DNA of 64,000 nucleotides from Trichomonas vaginalis G3 (GCF_026262505.1 NC_067208.1:8813962-8877961); one strand, 5' to 3'; counted from the stretch's first letter, positions 18,813-29,971 are shown. Translations and numbers: made by a program. The notes: generated by a model not told the origin, from the letters alone.

Positions 18813-21800
18813 ATGTATCGGAAGTTGTCTAAGTTAGAACACTCGGAAATAAAACAACTTCTTACAGAGGCTAACATAGATGTTGCAAAGCATTACGCAA
18901 CAAACAAAAAAGCACTCGCTGACATCCTCAATGACTATAATGGTGCTATAAGTTATGATAGAATTCATGAGTTCATAAAGCCGCAACGCGGCGAGGACGA
19001 AGTCCATGCAAGAGCATTTCCTTTAAATGACGTTGCTATTGACTTATATCATAGACGTTCAGTACCTCATGAAGTAAGAAGAGAAATGTTTGACATAACA
19101 AATGCAAACGTTGGTGAAACAAGAAGAAGAGACGACACACTGAAACAACAGAGAAGAGAGATGTTTAAAAGTGCTATAGAACAAGTTCGCAAAGCTAACG
19201 ATGTCATTCGTTCCATTGACGACAAACCAAAAGAAGGTGAGAGATGGTTAAAGAAAGATGAAGAGAATAGGAAGAGAAATGTGAAGTCAGGCAATAGACT
19301 CATTGACTTTAACATCGAAGCTTTAGATGAACCAAACAGAGACTACTTACACAAACATTTCGGTAAGGTTTTCATGAGACTCTTAGAGAAAATTAAAATA
19401 AACTCACAACAGAGATGGATGGTATGTTATAAACTTGGTGGAAAGTATGAATGTTCTACGTTAAACCTCAATAATATTGGAACATTACTATCAGCTCTTG
19501 AAGGAGAACTTTATATCAGAGATAGAAGCAAATGCTGCAGGTATTGTTGAAATGCACTATGACTTCTTCTTGACAAACATAAAGAATCTTACTGAAATAA
19601 AGATGTATGATTTAACAGAATATGAAGGCTTAACGATGTCAGATGTAAAGAAAGGCAAACCAAAAAAGAGACCATATAGAGATGAAAGCACACTGACAAA
19701 TGACCAGAAAGCCATTTTGGAAGCTCTTAAGCAAACAGGAAACCCAGCACTTATAGAAAGCTTTTGGAAAGATAATGGTGAAAAGAAGTTTTATAAGAAG
19801 AGAAGCGGTCAGTTCTGGAAGTATCTTTGCACATTACCTATAAATCTTGAACGCTACCAAATCTTCAATGAATGAACAAAAGAACTGCAGCACTTATGAC
19901 AGAAGACAATTGTTTCGTTTATGCTTGCATTCAGGCTGGAGTAAATGAAGAAACTATTGACCACATGAGAGAAGTCATTCGTGTTAGAGACTTTCCTCAA
20001 AGTAAAGTACAAGAAATTTCTGACGCAACAGGTATAGCATTTAATGTTACCATTGGTTATTCAATGACTCAAGACATAATGAAATAAAGAGATACATACC
20101 AAAAGAATGTAAACTGTTCGAACTATTGACTTACTTCTTGTTGAAGACCACTACATGCTAAATGAAAGATTACCAATGACAACATATTTCATTCGCAACT
20201 ATATAGAAATTCTCAAAGCTTGTGGTGGAATGAACATTGAGAAACAGATGAAGATTTATACAAAGAGAGAAGATAAATATGTAGTTCGTTATGATAGAAC
20301 AACACCGTTATGGGATGTTATGAAAACATTGTGGGAGTGCAAATATTTCGAACCTATTTCTTATGGAGAACTTTTCACATATACGACTGACTTATATAAA
20401 CAGAACCTTGCACCATTTAAAGATTGTCATATGCTCCAAAGTATTGTGTACAACTGAAGAAGAAAGCCGAGTCAAAAGAAGTAAATAAAAATAAGTGCAA
20501 GTTCATTCCTGAGCACGTTTTCTTTGCTGACTTTGAGTGTAGCACAGACGGCTTTCATAAAGCTTTTAACATCTGTTATGACAGTGAAGATGGTTCAGTG
20601 AGTGAAAGCATTTGGGGTCAGAACTGTGCAACAGAATTTTTGGAACGACTTCCTGACAAGAGTTTAATATATTTCCATAACCTCAGTTATGATATAAACT
20701 TCATCTTAAGACACATGACAGAAGTGAAAGGAACTCCCATCATTAAAGGTTCACGAACAATGCAAATAACTGGCTTATATAAAGGAAGGGCAATTATTAT
20801 AAAAGACTCTTACAGTGTTATAAATAAGAAGCTTAAACTATTTCCTGCTATGTTTAACTTACAAACAGGACCGAAAGAAGTATTTCCATACAACTACTAC
20901 AGCAGTGTTTTGTTAGCAAATGACAACAGAACTGGTGTCATTTCTGAAGCATGTAAGTTTATCCGGGATGCAGATACATTCATGAAAAACATAGATTCCA
21001 TCAAAGGTTGCAGAATAGATGAAAACCACTTCGACTTAGAAAAGTATAGCACATTTTATTGCAAACAAGATGTAAGAATTTTAAGAGAAGGTTTTGTTAA
21101 GTTCCGCAATGACATATTGAAAGAATTTGATTTAAACGTTTATGACTACGTTAGTATTTGTTCAATTGCTAACAAATTATTTGAGAACAGAGTGTACTTC
21201 CAGAATGGAAATTTATATGACCTCTCAAATAAACCAAGAGAATTTATTTCACGCTGTATTCAAGGTGGAAGATGTATGCTGTCAGATAACATGAAACAAA
21301 AGAGCAAAAAGAAACTCATTGCTGATTCGACGCTGTTTCATTATATCCATCAGCTATAGCAAGACTTTATACTTTAGAAGGTATTCCAAAGGTATGAAGA
21401 AAGAAATGTTAAGCACAGAGTATCTCATGAGACATTTATTCGATGACGACCAAAAGGAACCCATTGGTGAAAAGTTTATATCTGGCTTCTTTGTTCTCAT
21501 TAAGATAACAGAGATTGGAATACATAGACACTTTCCTTTAATAGTTTGTGGCCCTGAACTAAATCCAGAACTTAACGTTCCCAGAAGTTCAAACACTTGC
21601 TGTTTAATGTATGTTGACCATATAACATTACAAGACCTCATAAAATATCAAGGTGTCAAATGTGAAGTGTTGCAAGGATACTATTACGATGGAAACAGAG
21701 ATATTAGAATAAGAGATGAAGTAAAGAAGTTGTTTGAGTTAAGGTTAAAGTATAAGAAAGAAGGAAATCCTTTGCAAGAAAATATAAAGCTCATTCTGAA

Positions 21801-22545
21801 CAGTATTTATGGCAAAACTATTCTATCTCCTATTGAGTCAAAAATAACCATAGTAAATGACAAAGATGCTATAAGATATGCCATCAGAAACTACAACCAT
21901 ATAGTGAAGTTCGAAGGTTTGGATGGTTCAGATAAAACTATTTTCAAGCTAACGAAAAGCATTTGCAGACACTTTAACTTCTGTCCACTTGGTGTTAATA
22001 TTCTGTCAATGTCGAAGAGAATAATGTGTAAAGTATTCTGTACTGCTGAAGATATGGGAATGGACATCTTTTATAGCGATACGGACAGTATGCATCTCTA
22101 CAATGAAGATATCCCTTGTTTAGCTGAAGAGTTTGAGAAACGTTATGGAAGAGTTCTCATTGGTAAAAACCTTGGTCAATTTCATAGCGACTTTGCAGAA
22201 ATAACAACTGGAAAACAAAGTTTAGCATACAAGTCAATATTTTGTGGAAAGAAGACTTACATAGACTTACTCACGAATGATTTAAATGAAGTTGCATTTC
22301 ACTGCAGAATGAAAGGCGTGAAGCAAGATGTTATTGCTTTAACCGCTAATGAAATGTTTCCTGACTCTGTTCAGTGTTTCTATGATGAAGATAAAGGTTT
22401 AATGGTTCCGCAAGGAACATATGACAAAGACTCTGAGTTCAGTTTAATGAAACTTTACAAAGCACTTTATGACGGTCAAGAGATTGGATTTGACTTATGT
22501 AAGTCTTCTAGTCCTTGCTTTGCTGAAAGTTTAACTTCTCAATAA
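18813..22545 (+). pseudogene. Protein-primed-type DNA polymerase B of Polinton 1, broken
   Basis: Starts at the ATG at 18813, after a TATTTTTTATTTCC leader. Visible family parts in order: a basic helical N-terminal region; a Polinton-specific block (DNCFVYACIQAGV); exonuclease motifs (VFFADFECSTDG, LIYFHNLSYDINF, YCKQDVRIL); and polymerase motifs (LKLILNSIYGKT without its leading residues, and MDIFYSDTDSMHL). This enzyme family copies linear virus-like genomes from a protein primer. The region is broken, about five breaks. A double hairpin lies in frame at 18980-19005. Confidence 0.88.
18980..19005 (+). repeat. GC-rich double hairpin in the polymerase region
   Basis: GCCGC-aac-GCGGC, two bases, then GGAC-gaa-GTCC. 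Read in frame as KPQRGEDEV, close to the peptide encoded by the copy at 6481-6506 (RPQSGEGEA). Confidence 0.8.
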
Positions 22546-22629
22546 CGACTAAAACAAGCTTTATTCGTAAGTTGAAGTTCTGAGGTCATTTATTTTTGTC
22601 AGCAGTGAGACCATTCATGATAAAAATAA

Positions 22630-22654
22630 GCCGCTAGCGGCAAGGGCGAAGCCC
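22630..22654 (+). repeat. GC-rich double hairpin between genes
   Basis: GCCGC-ta-GCGGC, two bases, then GGGC-gaa-GCCC. It sits between the convergent ends of the polymerase region (22545) and a capsid-like gene (22665). Best intact example of the dispersed family. Confidence 0.8.
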
Positions 22655-22664
22655 ATGTGGTCAT

Positions 22665-23522
22665 TTACAATACTGCGATGGTAGAGTTTAAGAGTTGTGC
22701 TTCAATGTAGAGACAGTCCTTATGGTCTGGAGGTAAGAACACTGGGCAGTTATGGTCATGAGTGGAGAACATGTCTATCCAAAACTCACGATTGAAGCCA
22801 GTTAATTTATAGTATTTAGGGTTAGGAAGTGGTGAAGTTCTTGTATGACCAATGAACTCATTTTCAACTCCCTTACTTAAGTTTGAATATAATATAGCTT
22901 GCTTTCTATCCCAAATGCCAGGTGTTACAATCTTTGAAAATTCATTTTTCCTCGGAAGCATTGCATCATAATTGAAAACATTCTTGAAATCATCACTTGG
23001 TTCAGAGATTTGAAATCTTATACGTAATGGATTTTCTTTCTCTTTAGCGACTTCATTGAATGGTGAGAATACAACAAACTGACAGTCATGTGTTCCATCT
23101 TCATTTTCATTAAATTCATAATGAAAGTCTATAAGTTGTGGCTGACTACCTTCTTCTTTCAGTTGTGCAAGAAACTCACGTAAAGGCTGTAAAGTTTGTA
23201 CTTCAATGTTAAACTTTTTCTCGAACATTTCATTAAATGAAATCATACATTGCAACAATGTTGTATCGTCTTTAAAGTATTTGTATATGTGAATGTTTTG
23301 GGCGCTTAAAGACTGTTCGTCATTTTCTATCTCGACTTGAAGTATAAAGTCAACCTTTCTGAAAGCACGTGTTATATACATAGATGTTATGCCAATGTAC
23401 TTCTCTTCATTTATGTTCACAATCCAGTCTGTTGGAAACTTAAACGTTACTCTGTTCCCCTTTATTTTGACGTCAGGGTTTTCACTACTGAACGCAACAG
23501 ATAAAGGTATTTGTCTATACAT
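22665..23522 (-). CDS. Polinton minor-capsid (penton-like) candidate, 285 aa
   Basis: Begins MYRQIPLSVAFSSENP with predicted beta strands throughout. The last ~80 residues contain ILYSNLSKGVENEFIGHT, YYKLTGFNREFWIDMF and CLYIEAQLL. Polinton penton-like proteins commonly end with such a surface-strand and LYIE pattern. Jelly-roll penton protein is my inference, supported by its place among capsid genes. Starts 17 bp after the 23545 gene ends on the same strand. Looks whole. Confidence 0.6.
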   Translation of the reverse strand: MYRQIPLSVAFSSENPDVKIKGNRVTFKFPTDWIVNINEEKYIGITSMYITRAFRKVDFILQVEIENDEQSLSAQNIHIYKYFKDDTTLLQCMISFNEMFEKKFNIEVQTLQPLREFLAQLKEEGSQPQLIDFHYEFNENEDGTHDCQFVVFSPFNEVAKEKENPLRIRFQISEPSDDFKNVFNYDAMLPRKNEFSKIVTPGIWDRKQAILYSNLSKGVENEFIGHTRTSPLPNPKYYKLTGFNREFWIDMFSTHDHNCPVFLPPDHKDCLYIEAQLLNSTIAVL

Positions 23523-23544
23523 TTAGTTCGATAAAAATAACCAT

Positions 23545-23805
23545 TTACTCTTTCTTTGCTTCAGCTTCTTTAGCTTTTGCTTCAGCTTCTTCTCTAGCTT
23601 TCTTCGCCAGCAAACGTGGGTTCTTTTGTCTTCCAGCAGCTAATGCAGCAAGTTGTTTTTCACTAAGTTTTCTCTTTGGTCTCTCTGGCTTTTGTTCTTG
23701 TTTTTGTTCCTTCAGTTCGGATAAAATTTGCTCACGAATTTCTTTCTTCAATGCTTCAACATCTATGACCCCTTGGGTCTTGTCCGTAGGGCTTGTCTGA
23801 GTCAT
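23545..23805 (-). CDS. Short charged coiled-coil protein
   Basis: About 86 aa from the ATG at 23805 (MTQTSPTDKTQG); frames further upstream lack an ATG. The middle is a charged helix (LKKEIREQILSELKEQKQEQ), then KRKLSEKQLAALAAGRQKN and a Lys/Glu/Ala tail. It may be a scaffold or DNA-binding accessory. Not recognised further. Looks whole. Confidence 0.55.
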   Translation of the reverse strand: MTQTSPTDKTQGVIDVEALKKEIREQILSELKEQKQEQKPERPKRKLSEKQLAALAAGRQKNPRLLAKKAREEAEAKAKEAEAKKE

Positions 23806-23850
23806 TTGACTGCGGATAAAAAACAAAATTAAAACTTTAACCGATGTAAA

Positions 23851-24285
23851 ATGAGCTTGTCAAAATCAGAGCGAGAGTCTATTATATTAAATGACGCAAG
23901 AGGAATACAACATCCTTTCTATTACGTAAGTCAGAGTAAAGATGGTAAAATATACGTAAGAAAAAGAAAGGTTCCATTAGCGAATGCAGAAAGCGACAAC
24001 ATTAAGGTGTATGGCAAGGGTGAAGTCCACGAAGCCCATATAAAACCTTCTGTTCAAACTGAGCCACCAAAAGAACAAGAAGAAAAGAAGCCAGATGTAC
24101 TTTCAATAACGAACCAAGAGCTTATTGCAAAGTTCGTGAATTTCATTGAAAAACAAACCGAGTCAAAGAACCCTGACCCGCCAGTGAAAGAAGTTGAGAC
24201 AAAAGAGAATGTACAGTTCATTGAAAATGTCAAGAAACAACTTCCACCACGAATGCCAAGAAGAAGAGTGAGAATAATGAAGTAA
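23851..24285 (+). CDS. Small conserved Polinton protein with FYY-KDG-RK motif
   Basis: 144 aa. The N-terminal part reads SERESIILNDARG, then PFYYVSQSKDGKIYVRKRK. The 26431 gene has GFYIHTMKDGRVQFRKIK and the Polinton 2 gene at 38412 has NYKVTFHKNGTASISKKK, so all three share a small domain. The centre is Pro/Glu-rich and the C-terminus basic (PPRMPRRRVRIMK). Possibly a virion or DNA-associated protein. A degenerate hairpin-like insert (GKGEVHEAH) lies near residue 53. Looks whole. Confidence 0.6.
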   Translation: MSLSKSERESIILNDARGIQHPFYYVSQSKDGKIYVRKRKVPLANAESDNIKVYGKGEVHEAHIKPSVQTEPPKEQEEKKPDVLSITNQELIAKFVNFIEKQTESKNPDPPVKEVETKENVQFIENVKKQLPPRMPRRRVRIMK

Positions 24286-24312
24286 ATAGATATTTTTATC
24301 TGAAGTAAATAC

Positions 24313-25883
24313 ATGCAGAACGAACAGCTAAACGAATTTACTCCAGCAGAGCATATTCATCAGATTCGCTCATATTTCGATATCATAGACAATGCAGTTC
24401 AAATTGGTGACACTAATAGAAAATATTCTGACGCAAAGATTCCATCACAACCTGGAACTGCTAAAGATAACACATGGGTAACATTCAATCTCTCACCTCC
24501 TGGTGAAAATATGTTGGACCTTTACAATACATTCATTACGTATAAAATGGAAGGTCAATTTATTGTAGATAAAGAAATTGGTTCAGGTTCCAATAAAACA
24601 AACCCACCAGGATTTTGGATTGGTTTCGATGACGCTTTCTATGCAGTTGCTGGATATCAAATCCTTGCAAATGGTCGTTGTATATTCTCAAGACAACGCA
24701 AGAGAAGAAGCATATATAACTTCAAACTCACAAACTACCGAACAAATAAAGAAAGTAGATGTTTTCTCAAAGACTCGACATGAAGATGTATGGAGTCATT
24801 CGGGAACATGCAGAACAGGACAAATTGTTAGTGGTCCAATTACAGCAGGAAAATCATTTGATTTTAAGCTTCGTTTAAGAATTCCTGTTAGAAGATTCCT
24901 TCCATTAGAAGCTATTCGATTTATTCCAGCTTTTGAGGAAACATTCAGCTTAAAGTAAAGTTCAGTAGCGACGCCTTACAATGCACATCTATATCTGTAA
25001 ATGATATCATTGCTTTCAATCCAACTCTTAAAGTTGCATTTGCTTCAGATTCAAATCCACCGACAAATAAATTTGTTCCATGGAATGAACCATTCACTAT
25101 GATAACGAAGGCAGTAGAAGTAGTGGAACAGTTACTATTACAACTGTAACCCAGCAACTATTTCGAACAAAGATGGATTTTAATGAATGTTTCATTCATC
25201 CAAAGTCATTCTCTTTAGACCCTAACATTTATACAGAACTTGTAGAACATTATACAAACGAGGCTTTATGTTTTCCTGTTAAAGTTATGGATTGGATTCC
25301 TATGGACGGTTCATTCTCAAAGAATACAGATAGTTCAAGTGCAACATTTACAGCAGCTTATACGCCTATTAATGTTAAAAGTATTTGGGCACTATTTAGA
25401 AAGAAAGACAACTATTATGTTAATTTTGAGAACCCTAAGTTTAAATATCTTCAGCTTTCCATGGGAGCTTATGGAAATATGCCTGCAGAACCTGAAAAAT
25501 CATATGGACCTGTATTTTATGAAATGGTTGCGAACGCCTGCAATACAAACAATGATATGATAGGATTTAATGAAGATGTTATGAGGTCATTGGTGGATGA
25601 TGGTAGTGTGGAACATAAATGGGATAGCTATGACAACACACATTTCTTATGTGGTTTTCCAACAGAAGTGGACTTTTGCTTCCAGCAAGGTCAAACATCT
25701 ACTGCTCCAATAACATACAAATTGTCTGTTAAAGGACCTATTGAACTAGCAACTGAAAATGTACCAAAGCCACTTATTGGATTTATGAGGGATTGTTGCT
25801 TTGCCATTCAGGTGCGTGCTAATGGCATCCCCATAATAAGATTAGATGACTATAACTTAGCTACGGACGACAGTGAGGAATAA
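24313..25883 (+). pseudogene. Major capsid protein candidate (double jelly-roll), broken
   Basis: Part of Polinton 1. Opens with a helical region (FTPAEHIHQIRSYFDIID), followed by beta-rich sequence (FWIGFDDAFYAVAGYQI, FDFKLRLRIPVRRFLPLEA). The last part holds INVKSIWALFRKKDNYYVNF and PITYKLSVKGPIELA. Polinton 2 has the corresponding DTMFVLFRRTINDYSCF and LKLRVPLSSFLIFRFL blocks. Size, composition and two-copy conservation fit the double-jelly-roll major capsid protein of Polintons. Broken, about three breaks. Confidence 0.7.
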
Positions 25884-25913
25884 AGGATGAACGTTTATTT
25901 TTAAAGCTTATAA

Positions 25914-26383
25914 ATGAGTTCTTCATCAAGCTCTCGTGAACCTTCACCATCTATGAAACAAACTTTACCAAACGATTATGGAGCAGCTATTGAATATTTC
26001 TTACGAGCTGCACAATGGCAAAGAGCAGTCTCACCAAGGTTAGGTGTTCCACCAGCTCCTGTCAAAAATAGCATTTGGTCAAGTCCTTATATAAGATATG
26101 GTCTCCCACTAGGTTTGCTAGCTACAGCAGGAGCAGTTATGATGTTGAAAAGAAATAAAGCAAATGTTGTAAATAATACTGAAGTAGCTGAAGTTAAACA
26201 AACTCCGACACCTTCGCCAAACCAACGTCAAAACCAACCCCTTCACAAGCAAAACCTTCAATGACTCCTGAACCTATGGAAGTACAAACTCCTGTTCAAA
26301 AGTCAACTCCTAAACCGACTCCAACATTTAAACCAGAACCTACTCCTCAAATAAATCGTAAAACTCCTGCGTTTCCTTACTGA
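25914..26383 (+). pseudogene. Single-pass membrane protein with Pro-rich tail, broken
   Basis: Part of Polinton 1. Ser-rich start (MSSSSSSREPSPSMK), then a membrane segment at residues ~62-82 (LPLGLLATAGAVMMLKR), then Pro/Thr/Gln-rich sequence up to 26383. Membrane proteins of this layout occur among minor virion proteins of capsid-bearing elements. Function unknown. Broken, about one break. Confidence 0.5.
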
Positions 26384-26430
26384 AAAATAACGTTATTTTT
26401 ATTTTATATTAAAATTTTTATTTGATTGAA

Positions 26431-26667
26431 ATGACAAATAAAGTCACTGAAGCAATGAAACAAAAGTTTTTGGTAGAATACATTAAATCAGGAACTATTC
26501 CAGAAGGTTTTTACATTCATACTATGAAGGATGGTAGAGTTCAGTTTAGAAAGATAAAGCAACCATTAGATAAAGAAGGAATTTTGAGAAAGATTAAACT
26601 TCATGAGGACAACATTGCTGAACTTAAGAAGAAGTTAGAAGAGTTGGATAAAGGAAGAGAGTTATAA
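26431..26667 (+). CDS. 78-aa protein of the FY-KDG-RK family
   Basis: Starts at the ATG at 26431 (MTNKVTEAMKQKFLVEY). Contains GFYIHTMKDGRVQFRKIKQP and a C-terminal coiled coil (EDNIAELKKKLEELDKG). Related to the genes at 23851 and 38412. Its last codons lie in the right TIR. Looks whole. Confidence 0.6.
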   Translation: MTNKVTEAMKQKFLVEYIKSGTIPEGFYIHTMKDGRVQFRKIKQPLDKEGILRKIKLHEDNIAELKKKLEELDKGREL

Positions 26668-27280
26668 AGCAATGAATTCAACAGGGTGAAAAAACAGGTG
26701 AAAAAGAGGTGAGATCTCACCACTTCACCTAAATTTATTTTTGTGCTATGTTTTCATACGTGTGAGGGTGGTGATATCATTTATTTTTAAGTTTATTTTT
26801 TTATTTTACTGAAAATTTTTATTTGGATGTAAATGACAGAACAAAAGCAACTCATTCGAATTCCACAGTATAACAAACATACATTTAAACATTTATTCTT
26901 CCTTCCTGAGCATAACATGTTCTTTCAAATACATCCGAGACCAGTTGACTTTTCATTGACTGTGTATAAAGATAGAAATAGTTATATCATTAAACCATAT
27001 GATGACGAAGGTAAGTTATGTAAATTGTACGTTAAGAAGTTAGAGAAAGTTTATGGCTTCAAGTATGACTACAATAGGGTTAACACTGATGATGAAGATA
27101 TTGAGGAAAATTTATGAGAACATTAGTGAAGTCGTTAGTGAGAACGATAGTGAGAACGTTTATTTTTTACATTAGTGAGTTCGTTAGTGAAGTGGTTGGC
27201 GGCTTTGTAAAGTGTCAAATTCACAAGTATTGGGTAAGGTGGAACGCAGTGCCGCCGTACCCAAGACTTGTATACTAACT
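26651..27280 (-). repeat. Polinton 1 right terminal inverted repeat
   Basis: Inverted copy of 5259-5888, the same 630-bp length. Its inner edge covers the last codons of the 26431-26667 gene, so the genes at both ends finish inside repeat sequence. Confidence 0.95.
26833..27117 (+). CDS. TIR-encoded 94-aa protein, right copy
   Basis: Same protein as at 5422-5706, encoded in the right TIR and pointing outward. The two translations are identical. Looks whole. Confidence 0.7.
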   Translation: MTEQKQLIRIPQYNKHTFKHLFFLPEHNMFFQIHPRPVDFSLTVYKDRNSYIIKPYDDEGKLCKLYVKKLEKVYGFKYDYNRVNTDDEDIEENL

Positions 27281-27285
27281 TATTC

Positions 27286-27640
27286 TAACTAAAACCGTAA
27301 GTCAAAGTGTCTGTCAAACCGTCAGTCATATTCTCAGTCATACTGTAGTTCATACTATCACCCAAACTGTTGTTCATACTGTCACTCAAACTCTAAGTCA
27401 TATTGTCAGTCAAACTGTGAGTCATATTCTCTCTCAAACCTTGAGTTATACTGACAACCAAACCCTCATTCAAAATGTCACTCAAACTGTCAGTTATATT
27501 CCTAGACACATTCAAACTTTCAGGCATATTGTCAGCCAGATACTCAGTTATAGAGTCACCTTTTTGTCATTAATGAATTCAGTTATAGATTCAAACATAC
27601 ATTCGGTCCAATATTGGATCATGCAGTTAATTCTACATTT
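27286..27640. repeat. 24-bp minisatellite array, right remainder
   Basis: Continues the array interrupted by Polinton 1, with more divergent units (CAGTCATATTCTCAGTCATA types) that fade out by about 27640. Confidence 0.85.
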
Positions 27641-28869
27641 TTTTAACTTGTAAGTCATTATTTATGAAAATATTTAAAATAGTGTAATTGCACAATGATG
27701 TGCAGTATTATCTTTAATATTAATATTGTAATATGATATTAGATTTTATCATATGAGATATTAATATTGATTTATGGATCACTGCACAATGATGTGCAGT
27801 ATTATCTTTAATATTAATATTGTAATATGCAATGTTATATTCTAATTTGAATGTTCCTTTTTAACCTCATGATTTCTTCTTACTGATCTGCCTTTTTATG
27901 CAGCATTTTGTATTTAATCTCTCTTATCCTTTAGATTCTCTATGCTTTCCATCTTTCTAAACCAGATTCCATTGTTAATTCTTAAATTAACACAAATCTT
28001 AAATTTCATATTAGTCATTGATCTGAAGTTATTGAAACATCTGACGTCTTTAGATTATCTTATCTAATATTAAAATGATTGATCTATTTACATTTTTAAA
28101 ATAGTCCTAAAAAGTCTCAATATTTATAAAAGCATAATAAAATTAAATTTTTTAATATCATTTTGTAAATTATTCGTTTACTTTATGGCATAGTCTTGAA
28201 AAAGTATCAAAAAACATTATCTTAATGGTCTCTAAAGAGGTTAAGTAGCATACACACAGATATGCTAATGTGGTAAAAAGAGATTTATTGCAAAAAGTCC
28301 AAAATAGTATATTTATTATCAAGATTCGCGTGGAAACGTACGAGTTTGGGACGAATAACTAACATTCTTAAACATTTAGTAATACTCTGATAAGTACAAG
28401 TCCTTAGATGCGACATATGGCTTCTTTTGTTCTAACTTACCAAATTCAAGAATTCAAGTTGGCAGTAACTCTGTACTAAACATACTCTAAGAGCTTGTCA
28501 TTATTCCGTGTATGACAAATCATACTTTAATGTTTTATTCGTTGAATAAAGAATGCTTGATTTTGAAATCGAATGTTTTTGCTTAAATAGTTCCAGATTC
28601 TTGAACTAGGGACGGAATTAGAGGACACGTCTTTGCTGGTTAGTCGCGTGCTTGATGACAATATGCTACAATTATAATAAACGTACAAAAGGGACGAAAA
28701 TTGAGAGCTTGTAACTTTCAACCCAAATTTTGGATTTTTTATGAAATTGGGAATTTTCGAAATTTAGTTGATTCTTCACATTCTGGTTGTTGTACTTTTA
28801 TGGAAAGTTATTAACTTTTCTTGAAAAATTTGACGAGGGAAGTAGATTTCTGAAGTTTACATTTATTTT
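27641..28869. other. AT-rich intergenic DNA with a duplicated hairpin segment
   Basis: No gene seen. A ~45-bp segment containing TGCACA-atga-TGTGCA followed by GTATTATCTTTAATATTAAT occurs twice (27690-27734 and 27784-27829). Confidence 0.6.
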
Positions 28870-29891
28870 AGGAAGAGAAAGTTTTTGATCTTTCTCAATC
28901 TGCTAGTGATGTTTGAGAACTTTTTTATGGAACATCAAGTTCTCCAGAACCCATCACTGGTAAGAATGTTCAAGCAACATCAACAAATAATGAATGTTTC
29001 ATATATGAAAGCATATTCATCACTATTACAACTAATAGTGCCATTTCTTTTTCTAAATATAACAATAAGTTTCTTAACTCAGATTGTTCATTTAATAACT
29101 GCAGCAGTAATACAAATGGTGGATCTATCTACTTTAATTGTGTTAGTTCCATTGTCCAATACCGAACATGTGGCTACAAATCAAAAACAAACTCTGAAGG
29201 ACATCATTCATATGTTCAATTAGTTGATAAATCAAATAATAAAAATTATCTTTATGAAAGTTCTTTTTATGAATGCGGAAATTTAGAAAAATCTTATACA
29301 AATTATCTTTATTATGGAAATATTGAAGTTAAATCAATCAACACAAGTTTCTGTAAAGCAGAGTATGACTCAGGAATATTTCTAGGTAATCCAGCAAGTC
29401 TAAGTAACGTAACATATTCATCATTTTGTAACACAACATCAACTTATTTAATTTTAGAATTAGCTAATGGTAACTATAATTTTAATTTTTGTAATGTTTT
29501 GAATAATGAACACAAAGAATCTAATGAGGAAACATTCTGGGCAGATGGATCAACTGTTCATATTGAAAACTGTTCATTTCTTGGAAACACAGGACCAGGT
29601 GTAGAATTTATACAAGAATATTCTGTTTCAATTACAGTTAAAGATTCTTTCTGTGACAGGATAATAGATAAAACAAATAGAGCAGTTACAACAAATAATG
29701 TTCAAAATACATCTTGTATTCATCATCTTTCTCACTTTTCATCATATCTGTGTGAAGCAGAGTTTCCTATTTTAGATTTAGTGATAAAGAAAAATATTAT
29801 CACAAAATATGAAATTGTTTATCGGCAAACCCAAATTTTAGCTAAAAGTGACAGGGGAAAAAAACGTTTAGTATTAAAAAAAGACCGATGA
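28870..29891 (+). pseudogene. Pmp-like beta-helix surface protein fragment
   Basis: Host gene remnant. One plus-strand frame stays open from about 28912 to the stop at 29889-29891, and the same frame is protein-like upstream of an in-frame stop at about 28909. There is no good start codon. The translation has parallel beta-helix turns rich in Ser, Asn and Cys (SDCSFNNCSSNTNGGSIYF, INTSFCKAEYDSGIFLG, ENCSFLGNTGPGVEF), like the large chlamydial-Pmp-like surface proteins of T. vaginalis. Signal peptide and membrane anchor are absent. Probably a truncated copy. Confidence 0.6.
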
Positions 29892-29909
29892 GAGCTTCGT
29901 TCGAAATAT

Positions 29910-29971
29910 AGAGGGAACTGAGAATGCGCAACCATTCTCAGGGAATATTGTATGCTATTCCCGTTCCCTCT
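29910..29971. repeat. Perfect three-way-junction palindrome
   Basis: Outer stem GAGGGAAC/GTTCCCTC encloses two hairpins, TGAGAATG-cgcaac-CATTCTCA and GGGAATA-8 nt-TATTCCC. No base is left over at the junction. It lies 19 bp after the Pmp-like frame ends. Confidence 0.9.

Larger units (their letters stand above)
5259..27280. mobile_element. Polinton/Maverick 1, 22.0 kb, broken
   Basis: Virus-like element bounded by 630-bp terminal inverted repeats that begin AGTTAGTATACAAGTC. TATTC lies on both outer sides (5254-5258 and 27281-27285), a probable 5-bp target duplication; a 6-bp reading TTATTC is possible if one terminal base differs. It holds integrase, B-family polymerase, primase-helicase, packaging ATPase, major and minor capsid candidates and a fibre gene. 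Several genes are broken, about a dozen breaks in all, and a DNA transposon lies inside. The two TIRs look identical, which suggests a young insertion or recent homogenisation. Confidence 0.95.

Noticed and set aside
29910-29971. tRNA-like cloverleaf
   Set aside because: It has only three stems, no anticodon arm, no TPsiC-type loop and no conserved tRNA bases.
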